64,000 nt of DNA from Onthophagus taurus. Its lineage: Eukaryota > Arthropoda > Insecta > Coleoptera > Scarabaeidae. Location: the NCBI RefSeq assembly GCF_036711975.1, contig NC_091972.1, forward strand, positions 3,973,001 through 4,037,000, read 5' to 3'. This document shows positions 44,901 to 55,475 of this stretch, in pieces. The notes under the pieces are model-generated. The model ran no database searches. It had not been told where the DNA came from and saw only the letters and a program-made list of their open reading frames with translations. A program made the translations under genes and the position numbers. Within the stretch, counting starts at the first letter, position 1; each line of letters begins with the position of its first letter.

Positions 44901-47900
44901 TAGGTGGATCCTTGGAATTTCGAATTACATTCGGGGCAATGACCAAATAAAAATCCTTTTAAAAATCAAACGACATGGCAAATTAGTGGCTTCCCAAAAT
45001 CCCTTGCACATTGCGTCGGTCCCAGTATTTACTTGGATACACAAATTACACCTCCACAGTATTCAAAATGTTAAAAAAAATTCTTTAACACCGGAAGTGT
45101 TAAAAACCTTCCAAAAAGTGGACGGTCGAAGACAGCTACCAATGACAAAATTACATAAAATGTGTGTCACCCTATCCATACATCATTAACTTTTCATAAT
45201 TGTTGAAACTGTCATTTTTTTGACATTTAAAGCTGTCAACATCGTTATTGCGGCGCCTACTTTGATTGTAATTTGCTGATTTTATATTTTCAGAAAACTC
45301 ATTTTTTTTCGATTTTTTTCTTATACAGCTATATGATTTGATATGTTCATCGCATAGAGGGATTTACCCTCTATCAAAGTATGCAAAAAAAGCATATGCA
45401 TTCCATTTAAAATAACAATGTTGGTTGCCATAGCAACGAAACAAAAAACAATGTAAACAAGCAAATATCGTCAAAAAATGCGCCACGATAAATAAAGAAA
45501 CTTGTATTTAAAACATTTTTCTTCAAAACCACAAATGGTGAAGTTATTGGCTATGTCCCAGACAGAGGCGACGCTACCAGGGGGTGCAAGGGCTGCACTG
45601 CACCCGGCCGTCGCCTAAAAGGGGGCGCTGGCGCCTTTTTAATGTTTTCTCCAACAATATCTTATCTCTCTTTTGCAGTATTTAGATCTGTCAGCAGTAC
45701 CTAGTCTTCAGAAAGCAGTATTTAGTCTCCACAAAGCAATTTTAGTCTTTAGAAGGCAGTATTTAGTGTTCCAGACGCTGTATTTAGACCTGTCGGAAGT
45801 ATCTAGTCTTCAGAAAGCACTATTTAGTCTTCTAGAAGCAGTATCTAGTCTTCTGCCAAAGTTCTGTATGTTTTCTCCAAAATATTTTATCTTTCTTTTG
45901 CAGTATCTAGACCTGTTAGCAGTATCTAGTCTTCAGAAAGCAGTATTTAGTCTCCACAAAGCAATTTTAGTCTTTAGAAGGCAGTATTTAGTGTTCCAGA
46001 CGCAGTATTTAGACCTGTCGGAAGTATCTAGTCATCAGAAAGCAGTATTTAGTCTTCTAGAAGCAGTATCTAGTCTTCTGCCAAAGTTATGTATGTTTTC
46101 TCCAAAATATTTTATCTTTCTTTTGCAGTATTTAGACCTGTTAGCAGTATCTAGTCTTCAGAAAGCAGCATTTAGTCCCCACACAGCAATTTTAGTCTTT
46201 AGAAGGCAGTATTTAGTGTTCCAGACGCTGTATTTAGACCTGTCGGAAGTATCTAGTCTTCAGAAAGCAGTATTTAGTCTTCTAGAAGCAGTATCTAGTC
46301 TTCTGCCAAAGTTATGTATGTTTTCTCCAAAATATTTTATCTTTCTTTTGCAGTATTTAGACCTGTTAGCAGTATCTAGTCTTCAGAAAGCAGTATTTAG
46401 TCTTCTAGAAGCAGTATCTAATCTTCTGTCAAAGTTATGTATGTTTTCTTCAACAATATCCTATCTTTCTTTTGCAGTATTTAGACCTGTCAGCAGTATC
46501 TAGTCTTCAGAAAGCAGTATTTAGTCTCCACACAGCAATTTTAGTCTTTAGAAGGCAGTATTTAGTGTTCCAGACGCTGTATTTAGACCTGTCGGCAGTA
46601 TCTAGTCTTCAGAAAGCAGTATTTACTCTTCTAGAAGCAGTATCTAGTCTTCTGCCAAAGTTATGTATGTTTTCTCCAAAATATTTTGTGTTTCTTTTGC
46701 AGTATTTAGACCTGTTAGCAGTATCTAGTCTTCAGAAAGCAGTATTTAGTCTTCACAAAGCAATTTTAGTCTTTAGAAGGCAGTATTTTGTGTTCCAGAC
46801 GCTGTATTTAGACCTGTCGGAAGTATCTAGTCTTCAGAAAGCAGTATTTAGTCTTTTAGAAGCAGTATCTAGTCTTCTGCCAAAGTTATGTATGTTTTCT
46901 CCAAAATATTTTACCTTTCTTTTGCAGTGTTTAGACCTGTTAGCAGTATCTAGTCTTCAGAAAGCAGCATTTAGTCCCCACACAGCAATTTTAGTCTTTA
47001 GAAGGCAGTATTTAGTGTTCCAGACGCTGTATTTAGACCTGTCGGAAGTATCTAGTCTTCAGAAAGCAGTATTTAGTCTTCTAGAAGCAGTATCTAGTCT
47101 TCTGCCAAAGTTATGTATGTTTTCTCCAAAATATTTTATCTTTCTTTTGCAGTATTTAGACCTGTTAGCAGTATCTAGTCTTCAGAAAGCAGTATTTAGT
47201 CTTCTAGAAGCAGTATCTAGTCTTCTGTCAAAGTTATGTATGTTTTCTTCAACAATATCCTATCTTTCTTTTGCAGTATTTAGACCTGTCAGCAGTATCT
47301 AGTCTTCAGAAAGCAGTATTTAGTCTCCACACAGCAATTTTAGTCTTTAGAAGGCAGTATTTAGTGTTCCAGACGCTGTATTTAGACCTGTCGGCAGTAT
47401 CTAGTCTTCAGAAAGCAGTATTTACTCTTCTAGAAGCAGTATCTAGTCTTCTGCCAAAGTTATGTATGTTTCCTCCAAAATATTTTATCTTTCTTTTGCA
47501 GCATTTAGACCTGTTAGCAGTATCTAGTCTTCAAAAAGCAGTATTTAGTCTCCACACAGCAATTTTAGTCTTTAGAAGGCAGTATTTAGTGTTCCAGACG
47601 CTGTATTTAGACCTGTCGGCAGTATCTAGTCTTCAGAAAGCAGTATTTACTCTTCTAGAAGCAGTATCTAGTCTTCTGCCAAAGTTATGTATGTTTCCTC
47701 CAAAATATTTTATCTTTCTTTTGCAGCATTTAGATCTGTTAGCAGTATCTAGTCTTCAGAAAGCAGTATTTAGTCTTCACACAGCAATTTTAGTCTTTAG
47801 AAGGCAGTATTTAGTGTTCCAGACGTTGTATTTAGACCTGTCGGCAGTATCTAGTCTTCAGAAAGCAGTATTTACTCTTCTAGAAGCAGTATCTAGTCTT

Positions 47901-50674
47901 CTGCCAAAGTTATGTATGTTTTCTCCAAAATATTTTATCTTTCTTTTGCAGTATTTAGACCTGTTAGCAATATCTAGTCTTTAGAAGGCAGTATTTAGTC
48001 TCCACAAAGTAATTTTAGTCTATAGAAGGCAGTATTTAGTGTTCCAGACGCTGTATTTAGACCTGTCGGAAGTATCTAGTCTTCAAAAAGCAGTATTTAG
48101 TCTTCTAGAAGCAGTATCTAGTCTTCTGCCAACGTTATGTATGTTTTCTCCAACAATATCTTATTTTTCTTTTGCAGTACTTAGACCTGTCAGCAGTATC
48201 TAGTCTTTAGAAAGCAGTATTTAATATTCCAGATGCTGTATTTAGACCTTTCGGCAGTATCTAGTTTTCAGAAAGCAGTATTTAATCTTCCAGAGCAGTA
48301 TCTAGTCTTCAGATAGCAGTATCTAGTTTTTTAGAAGCAGTAGATTTTTTTGGGAGCCTCTTATTATCTATACGGATCTTGTACCATCCGGTACCTCATT
48401 TCTGCAGCTGTTACTTTGCTTTTGTGCTTATCCTGCATTGGCAAAGTTTCCGTATTGGTGATTTCCTGTCCTGGGCAATAACAAGACAAGTCCATTGGTT
48501 TCTTGTTCATATTCTTTGCATTCTTTTATTGAACACATAAGTATTGCCATGAAAAATCATGTTTGGTTTATAATCAATTTTTTGTTTTCTCTGAACAGTA
48601 ATTTCAGACTTCATGTGGACTTTGAACAATGTACTTCCTGTTTTTTGCTGAAGTCTAGTTTATAACTATTGCAATTTCAGACTTTTTCTTGCAAATTAAT
48701 CTTCTGACCAGAGTATTTCCAGTCATAAAAATACTTAGGGGGGGACGCCACTCCGGTTCCCGCACCCTGGCGCTTCATTTGCAAGCGCCGGCACTGGTCC
48801 TAGACATTTCACATACCTGTATATTTAATATTATACAGGGTGTCTCACGTAACTGGTTCGTTAGAACTTTTTCAGATTCCACTATTCGTAGAGATTTGAA
48901 ATTTTGGCAGCATGGGTTGTTCATTCGGAACTTTCGATCTAAAATATTTTCAAGATGGCCGCCACTTCCGGTCTACCAGAAATAGACCATAACTTCGCTA
49001 TTTTAAATGGAATGCTTTTAAAAGTTATTGGAACCTAGCGTTTTTCGTTTTCGAGTTATTTTGGTTTTAAACTTTTTTTGGTAAATTTCAACATGCTCTT
49101 TAAAACTCCATATCTCAGCCAAAGTTCATTCAAAAAAGATCTACTTTGGCACGATTACTCTTCAGATGTTGTCAAATAGATTGTCATTTGTTGTCTCGGA
49201 GTATCTTATACAGGGTGGCCAAAAATTGAATTATTCAATGGCGAGAAAGTCGGAAATTTTAAATTTTTAAAAAAGTTCTAACGAACCAGTTACGTGAGAC
49301 ACCTGTATATATTTAGTAGAATATTTAATTTAATATTTTTATATTAAATTAAACAAAAAAAATTTAATTTTAGGATCGAATACGGTAAATTTGCTTATTT
49401 AGAAGGACACGAATATCGCATGTACAACACTTACGATGTTCATTTTTACGCATCTTACGCTTTAATTATGAATTTTCCTCATTTACAACAATCGATTCAA
49501 TACCAATTTAAAGATGCAATTTTCGCCGAGGATAAACGAAAAGTTTGGATGCTTTATGATGGAAAAACGGTCGAGAGAAAAGTTAAAAATACAGTTCCCC
49601 ATGACTTAGGAGATCCAGGTTGAATAAAAAATTTAAAAATGACACAATTAAAAAAAAATTTTTTTAGAATTTGAGCCATATTCACTTTTAAATGGTTATC
49701 CAATACACGATGTTAGCGAATGGAGAGATTTAAACGTAAAATTTGTCTTGCAAGTTTATAGAGATTACAAATTAATGAAATCAAATAATTTCTGTGATCC
49801 AAATCAGTATTTAAGCGATTTATATGATGCTTGTAAAACCGTTATGGCGTTTACTTTGAAATTTGATTCCGATCATGATGGTTTAATTGAAAATGAAGGG
49901 ATGCCCGACGAAACTTACGATAGTTGGGTTATGAATGGAACGAGGTAAATTAACAAAATCTTATTAATATTGTTATTAAATTAAATTGTTTTAGTGCTTA
50001 TTGTGGTGGTTTATGGTTATCTGCTATTTATTCAATGATGGAAATAACGAAAGTATTAGGAAAATCGGACGATTATGACTTTTATAAAGAAATTTTCGAT
50101 CGTGGTCAAAAATCGTTTGAAAAAAAATTGTGGAATGGAAAATTTTACAATTTCGATTGCGGATCTAAAAATCCATCAGAAACTATTATGTCTGATCAAC
50201 TTTGCGGCCACTGGTATTTAAGAACGAGCGGATTAAAATACGAAGTTTTCCCTGAAAACCATGTTAAAAGCTCTTTAAAAACGATTTTTGAAAATAACGT
50301 TTTGAAGTTTGCTAAGGGGCAAATGGGGGCTGTTAACGGATTTTTAACCACAGGAAAAGTCGATAAGATATCTGTACAAAGTGAAGAAATGTGGACTGGT
50401 GTTACTTATGGTTTAGCTGCAAATATGATTTATGAAGTAAGAATTAATTAAAATTTGATTTGCGTCATATCCCTTTTTATTTTAGGGAATGGTGGATGAA
50501 GCTTTTCAAACTGCAGGTGGTCTTTATAAGACAATGAGGGACAAATTGGGATTAGCTTTTGAAACTCCTGAAGCTTTGTATGAGAAGAATTATTATAGAA
50601 GTATTGGTTACATGAGACCACTTAGTATTTGGTCAATGCAATTAGCTTTAAATGAATTAAATCAAAAAAAATAG
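38940..50674 (+). CDS. GBA2: Non-lysosomal glucosylceramidase (GBA2), ten exons
   Basis: Exons: 38940-39082, 39141-39229, 39283-39463, 39519-39681, 39736-39856, 44087-44696, 49374-49618, 49668-49944, 49995-50436, 50486-50674. All borders are GT/AG; the total is 2460 nt, 819 aa plus stop (human 927). It hydrolyses glucosylceramide to glucose and ceramide at the cytosolic membrane face. The N-terminal domain shows [19 protein letters not shown]. The GH116 catalytic domain includes [20 protein letters not shown], with the Glu corresponding to human E527, and DETYDSWV, with the Asp corresponding to human D677. [20 protein letters not shown] closes the protein. Both catalytic residues are present. 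Introns 5 and 6 are inflated by transposons; the other seven are 49-58 nt apart from intron lengths read here. Confidence 0.95.
40114..42747 (+). mobile_element. GQN-family DNA transposon copy 2, most complete
   Basis: Inverted ends: aattgaagacgcgagtggat, then aaaggtg, on the left; reversed from the right, aattgaagacacgagtggat, then gaaggtg. Both continue into ctatgtaac-like text and caattttgag. Copies of ggataaaggtgctatgt recur just inside the ends (about 40300 and, as ggataaaagtgccatgt, 42522). AATT may be a 4-bp duplication, but since it is a palindrome this is ambiguous. The interior is a nearly full-length family gene. Confidence 0.65.
40553..42319 (+). pseudogene. GQN-family transposon protein, nearly complete, two frame breaks
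   Basis: Block 1 (40553-40963) has [35 protein letters not shown] and CTDRCRL. After a frame change, block 2 (about 40960-41696) has [58 protein letters not shown] and [15 protein letters not shown], a Cys-pair that may bind zinc. After a second change, block 3 (41660-42319) has [86 protein letters not shown] and [15 protein letters not shown]. The D-S-C-A-GQN-K-N segment and spaced acidic residues suggest an RNase H-like nuclease, presumably the transposase; this is inference. Total length would be near 580 aa. Confidence 0.6.
44740..45189 (+). other. Unrecognised 149-codon open frame in GBA2 intron 6
   Basis: An open stretch with basic and His-rich segments ([35 protein letters not shown]). 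I do not recognise a family on either strand. It lies in an intron between an exon and a transposon, so it is more likely repeat-derived or chance than a gene. Confidence 0.2.
45563..48796. mobile_element. Second nonautonomous hAT-type element filled with satellite
   Basis: The 8-mers gtcccaga (45555-45562) and gtcctaga (48797-48804), seven of eight identical, flank GC-rich inverted ends. The left begins cagaggcgacgctaccaggg; the right, reversed, begins cagtgccggcgcttgcaaat and reaches gcgccagggtgcggg. CAGAGGCG-type, GC-rich ends with 8-bp duplications are typical of hAT elements. Inside are a 2.7-kb higher-order repeat and about 400 bp of other sequence (48350-48740). It lies in GBA2 intron 6. 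Confidence 0.72.
45671..48345. repeat. 799-bp higher-order repeat, three and a third copies
   Basis: Long open stretches start at 45673, 46472 and 47271, exactly 799 bp apart. The landmark ttcttttgcag divides each 799-bp unit into three subunits of about 225 bp and one short one of about 125 bp. Subunits are built from 20-25-bp elements such as gcagtatctagtcttcagaa. On the plus strand the array lacks stop codons for up to 276 codons and reads as Leu/Ser-rich repeats ([15 protein letters not shown]). Since 799 is not a multiple of three the frame changes each unit, so it is not a coding repeat. Confidence 0.92.
48836..49305. mobile_element. 470-bp MITE with CAGGGTGTCTC ends
   Basis: Flanked by TA (48834-48835, 49306-49307). 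Ends cagggtgtctcacgtaactg and, reversed, caggtgtctcacgtaactgg. An inner acagggtggcc near 49211 suggests a compound history. It lies 40 bp from the end of the hAT-type element in GBA2 intron 6 and 68 bp before exon 7. Confidence 0.85.
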
Positions 50675-51230
50675 TTTAATTATGTATTCTAGCAAGATAT
50701 GTTTTGTGCAGATTTTAATTAATCAATAAATTAAATTAAAATGTGTTATTGTAACGTTATTTTTAACTTAATTTGTTTGTTCCTATTTTAGTTTATTTCA
50801 ATTGTTGAAATCCTTTATTTAATTAACTTATTGGTTTTAAATTTAACACAAGAAAAACATTCTTACTTAATCCTGTTTCAAGAAATGAAAAAATCGAGGA
50901 GATTAAATTAATTCATGAAGAGGTTTCCAATTTGGGTTACTGTTACAAAATCACGGTAAGTCATCTTCGAACAACTATTGTAATACTGATCTACATTTCT
51001 AAAAGAATTAAAACCGGACACTCGTTAAATAATAATAATAAAAAAGAAAGATAAATAAATCGCGCGATGCGATCTTTTTGGGGTACACAATGAGACGTTC
51101 TCTTCTCTGTGTTAATAATTCAACGTAAATCGGCGTTTGTCCAGTTTTCAGTGGAACTATGCGGGTACCGTTACTCCCCTCAACTACTACTACTACTACT
51201 TCTTGGGGTATCCTAAAGAAGTGCACCGCT
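50675..51230. other. GBA2 3' UTR and spacer
   Basis: AATAAA lies at 50725-50730, 51 bp after the GBA2 stop. A short (ACT)n run at about 51183-51200 precedes the next promoter. Nothing else is recognised. Confidence 0.5.
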
Positions 51231-51235
51231 CAACT

Positions 51236-51241
51236 TATAAA
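51236..51241 (+). promoter_or_regulatory. TATA box before a putative secreted-protein exon
   Basis: TATAAA at 51236-51241, with possible initiator text (atcagata) about 25 bp downstream. The nearest ATG followed by a good donor is at 51409. Confidence 0.45.
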
Positions 51242-51408
51242 ACAGTACGACATCAACCATCAGATACTTCACATCGAAGTGTATAACAAAAAAAGTGAAC
51301 ACGATCCGTTAATTTCCAAGAAATACTTTTAAAGAACACCTCTTCTTTATTTGGTGGTTTTAATTTTTGTGAAAAAGTGATTTTAACTTTTTTATGAGTT
51401 AAATAATA

Positions 51409-52054
51409 ATGAAGTTCTTTACGATATTTGTAAGTATTTTTTATTATTAACTTTTATATGCATTTTTAAAGAAGCTTAATCAAAATTTATAGACCGTAAA
51501 CGTAATGAGTTATACAACACGGAAGAAACTTACTGTTCTTTTTTTTTCTTTCGGTATTAATCCAACTCTCTTATACGGTTTATTCAATTTTAGATAGAGT
51601 TTATGTAATATCCTGTGTACACCTTGTTAGTTTTAACAAATAGTAGAAGAAATCTAACAGGAAATTTTAGAAATCGATCATAATATATTACACGTGACTT
51701 TTAATCATCATCTTACGAAATTTTAGTAACAATATAAAACGTGTTTTTATGAAAGAAAATAACACACTATAAGTGATATATTTTATTACATTGTTCTACG
51801 AAGAGAAATTGACTTAAGATTGTATTCGTTAATTTGATGCTCAAAAAGAAATCATCGATATTGATGAAGAAGATAAAATAATGAAAGAGGATATTGAAAG
51901 AGATGTACAAGAGACTTGTATAAATAGAATGCTTACAGTTAAAATAGATAATAAAAAATGTGACTTTCTGAAAATTCAATACAATCTTTATGATTTGAAA
52001 CGGACTCTTGGAATGAGAAGTTTAATGCATTCATTATTACTCAACGATTTGTAA
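51409..52054 (+). pseudogene. Candidate secreted-protein gene start, probably frameshifted
   Basis: Exon 1 (51409-51429) encodes MKFFTIF and ends at a perfect donor, GTAAGTATTT. A possible acceptor, ttgacttaag, at 51818 would continue with IVFVNLML, completing a plausible signal peptide, but this frame stops after about 20 codons. The adjacent frame (51833-52054) instead reads DAQKEIIDIDEEDKIMKED, then IERDVQETCINRML and CDFLKIQYNLYDLKRTLG, about 70 open codons. A second donor-like GTAAGA lies at 52051. Short first exons that interrupt the signal peptide are common in insect cuticle and other secreted proteins. A one-base indel could make this a pseudogene or a sequence error. No family recognised. 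Confidence 0.3.
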
Positions 52055-54026
52055 GATTACTACCATTATATGTTAATTGGGTCACTCATAATGATTGAAA
52101 ATGAAAATCTATTGAGCGGTTTTACACTGGATTGCCAAAAAGTAAATAATAAGCATTGTCATTCATCAAAATCGAATCTGTTGATCAAAAGAAACTCATT
52201 TGATCAAAAGATTTAATGAATGACATGAACTAAAATACGATAACCCAATTTCGAAGACACTCTTGACGTTAAGTCGTTCTTTTTCAATATTTTTTTCCTG
52301 GAAATTTCAATAATATTATCTTATAGTTTTTATATTATCTCATAAACTAGAATCTTTAAGCTTCAATTTAACATATATATCATATCATGATTCTTAAAAA
52401 TATAGTTCATATGATTTTTTGAAAATATCCCGTTATCTTTGATTTATAAATTAGACAATTTCTTCTTCAATAATTTTTTCCAGGAAATTTCAATAATACT
52501 ATCTTATAGTTTTTATATCATATCATAAACTAGAATCTTAAAGCTTCAATTTAAGATATATATCATATCATGATTCTTAAAAATACAGTCGATATGATTT
52601 TTTGAAAATGTCCCGTTATCTTTGATTTATAAATTAGGCAATTTCTTCTTTAATAATTTTTTACAGGAAATTTCAATAATACTATCTTATAGTTTTTATA
52701 TCATATCATAAACTAGAATCTTAAAGCTTCAATTTAAGATATATATCATATCATGATTCTTAAAAATACAGTCGATATGATTTTTTGAAAATGTCCCGTT
52801 ATCTTTGATTTATAAATTAGGCAATTTTTTCTTTAATAATTTTTTCCAGGAAATTTCAATAATACTATCTTATAGTTTTTATATCATATCATAAACTAGA
52901 ATCTTTAAGCTTCAATTTAACATATATATCATATCATGGTTCTTAAAAATACAGTTGATATGATTTTTTGAAAATGTCCCGTTATCTTTGATTTATAAAT
53001 TAGACAATTTCTTCTTTAATAATTTTTCCCAGGAAATTTTAATAATACTATCTTATAGTTTTTATATCATATCATAAACTAGAATCTTTAAGCTTCAATT
53101 TAACATACATATCATATCATGGTTCTGAAAAATACAGATGATATGATTTTTTGAAAATGCCCCGTTATCTTTGATTTATAAATTAGACAATTTCTTCTTT
53201 AATAATTTTTTTCCAGGAAATTTCAATAATACTATCTTATAGTTTTTATATCATGTCATAAACTAGAATCTTTAGGCTTCAATTTAACATACATATCATA
53301 TCATGGTTCTTAAAAATACAGTCGATATGATATTTTGAAAATGTCCCGTTATCTTTGATTTATAAATTAGACAATTTCTTCTTTAATAATTTTTTCCCGG
53401 AAATTTCAACAATACTACCTTATAGTTTTTATATCATATTATAAACTAGAATCTTTAAGCTTCAATTTAACATATATATCATATCATGATTCTTAAAAAT
53501 ATAGTTCATATGATTTTTTGAAAATATCCCGTTATCTTTGATTTATAAATTAGACAATTTCTTCTTTAATAATTTTTTTCAGGAAATTTTAATAATACTA
53601 TCTTATGGTTTTTATATCATATCATAAACTAGAATCTTTAAGCTTCAATTTAACATGTATATCATATCATGGTTCTTAAAAATACAGTCGATATGATTTT
53701 TTGAAAACGTCCCGTTATCTTTGATTTATAAATTAGGCAATTTTTTCTTTAATAATTTTTTCCAGGAAATTTCAATAATACTATCTTATAGTTTTTATAT
53801 CATATCATAAACTAGAATCTTTAAGCTTTAATTTAACATATATATCATATCATGATTCTTAAAAATATAGTTCATATGATTTTATTGAAAATGTCCCGTT
53901 ATCCTTGATTTATAAATTAGACAATTTCTTCTTTAATAATATTTTCCAGGAAATTTCAATAATACTATCTTATAGTTTTTATATCATATCATAAACTAGA
54001 ATCTTTAAGCTTCAATTTAACATATA

Positions 54027-54205
54027 CCGTATTTTCTCGAATCTTATCCGCACTCGAATCTAATCCGCACCTCGATTTTAAAAATGCAATGATGGTAAAA
54101 AAAGTTGGTTTTGCAATGTAATCCACATCCGATTGTAATCCGCATTTGATTTTAGAGCATACAAAATTTGTAAAAAGGGTGCGGATTAGATTCGAGAAAA
54201 TACGG
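54027..54205. mobile_element. 179-bp MITE inserted in a satellite monomer
   Basis: TA at 54025-54026 and 54206-54207. Perfect inverted ends ccgtattttctcgaatct continue into -aatccgcac on both sides. It splits one monomer between aacatata and tatcatatcat. The ends resemble small pogo/mariner-group MITEs. Confidence 0.88.
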
Positions 54206-55475
54206 TATATCATATCATGGTTCTTAAAAATACAGTCGATATGATTTTTTGAAGATGTCCCGTTATCTTTGATTTATAAATTAGACAATTTCTTCTTTAA
54301 TAACTTTTTTCCAGGATTTTTCGATAATACTATCTTATAGGTTTTATATCATATCATAAACTAGAATCTTTAAGCTTCAATTTAACATATATATCATATC
54401 ATGGTTCTTAAAAATACAGTTGATATGATTTTTTGAAAATGTCCCGTTATCTTTGATTTATAAATTAGACAATTTCTTCTTTAATAATTTTTTCCAGGAA
54501 ATTTTAATAATACTATCTTATAGTTTTTATATCATATCATAAACGAGAATTTTTAAGCTTCAATTTAACATATATATCATATCATGGTTCTTAAAAATAC
54601 AAACGATATGATTTTTTGAAAATGTCCCATTATCTTTGATTTATAAATTAGACAATTTCTTCTTTAATACTATTTTCCAGGATATTTCAATAATACTATC
54701 TTATAGGTTTTATATCATATCATAAACTAGAATCTTTAAGCTTCAATTTAACATATATATCATATCATGGTTTTTAAAAATACAGTCGATATGATTTTTT
54801 GAAAATGTTCCTTTATCTTTGATTTATAAATTAGGCAATTTCTTCTTTAATAATTTTTTCCAGAAAATTTTAATAATACTATCTTATAGTTTTTATATAT
54901 CATGATTCTTAAAAATATAGTTCATATGATTTTTTGAAAATGTTCCTTTATCTTTGATTTATAAATTAGACAATTTCTTCTTTAATAATTTTTTCCAGGA
55001 AATTTCAATAATACTATCTTATGGTTTTTATATCATATCATAAACTAGAATCTTTAAGCTTTAATTTAACATACATATCATATCATGGTTCTTAAAAATA
55101 CAGTCGATATGATTTTTTGAAAATGCCCCGTTATCTTTGATTTATAAATTAGACAATTTCTTCTTTAATATTTTTTTCCAGGAAATTTCAGTAATACTAT
55201 CTTATAGTTTTTATATCATATCATAAACTAGAATCTTTAAGCTTCAATTTAACATGTATATCATATCATGGTTCTTAAAAATACAGTCGATATGATTTTT
55301 TGAAAATGTCCCGTTATCTTTGATTTATAAATTAGATAATTTCTTCTTTAATAATATTTTCCAGGAAATTTCAATAATACTATCTTATAGTTTTTATATC
55401 ATATCATAAACTAGAATCTTTAAGCTTCAATTTAATATATATATCATATCTTGATTATTAAAAATACAGCCGATA

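Noticed and set aside
45673-47984. Leu-rich repeat protein encoded by three long plus-strand open frames
   Set aside because: The frames lie in a 799-bp tandem repeat whose length is not a multiple of three, inside a GBA2 intron and between hAT-type ends. The openness comes from a stop-poor repeat.
48350-48740. Reverse-strand LINE fragment inside the second hAT-type element
   Set aside because: A short stretch reading [10 protein letters not shown] resembles a LINE motif, but it is too short and isolated to call.
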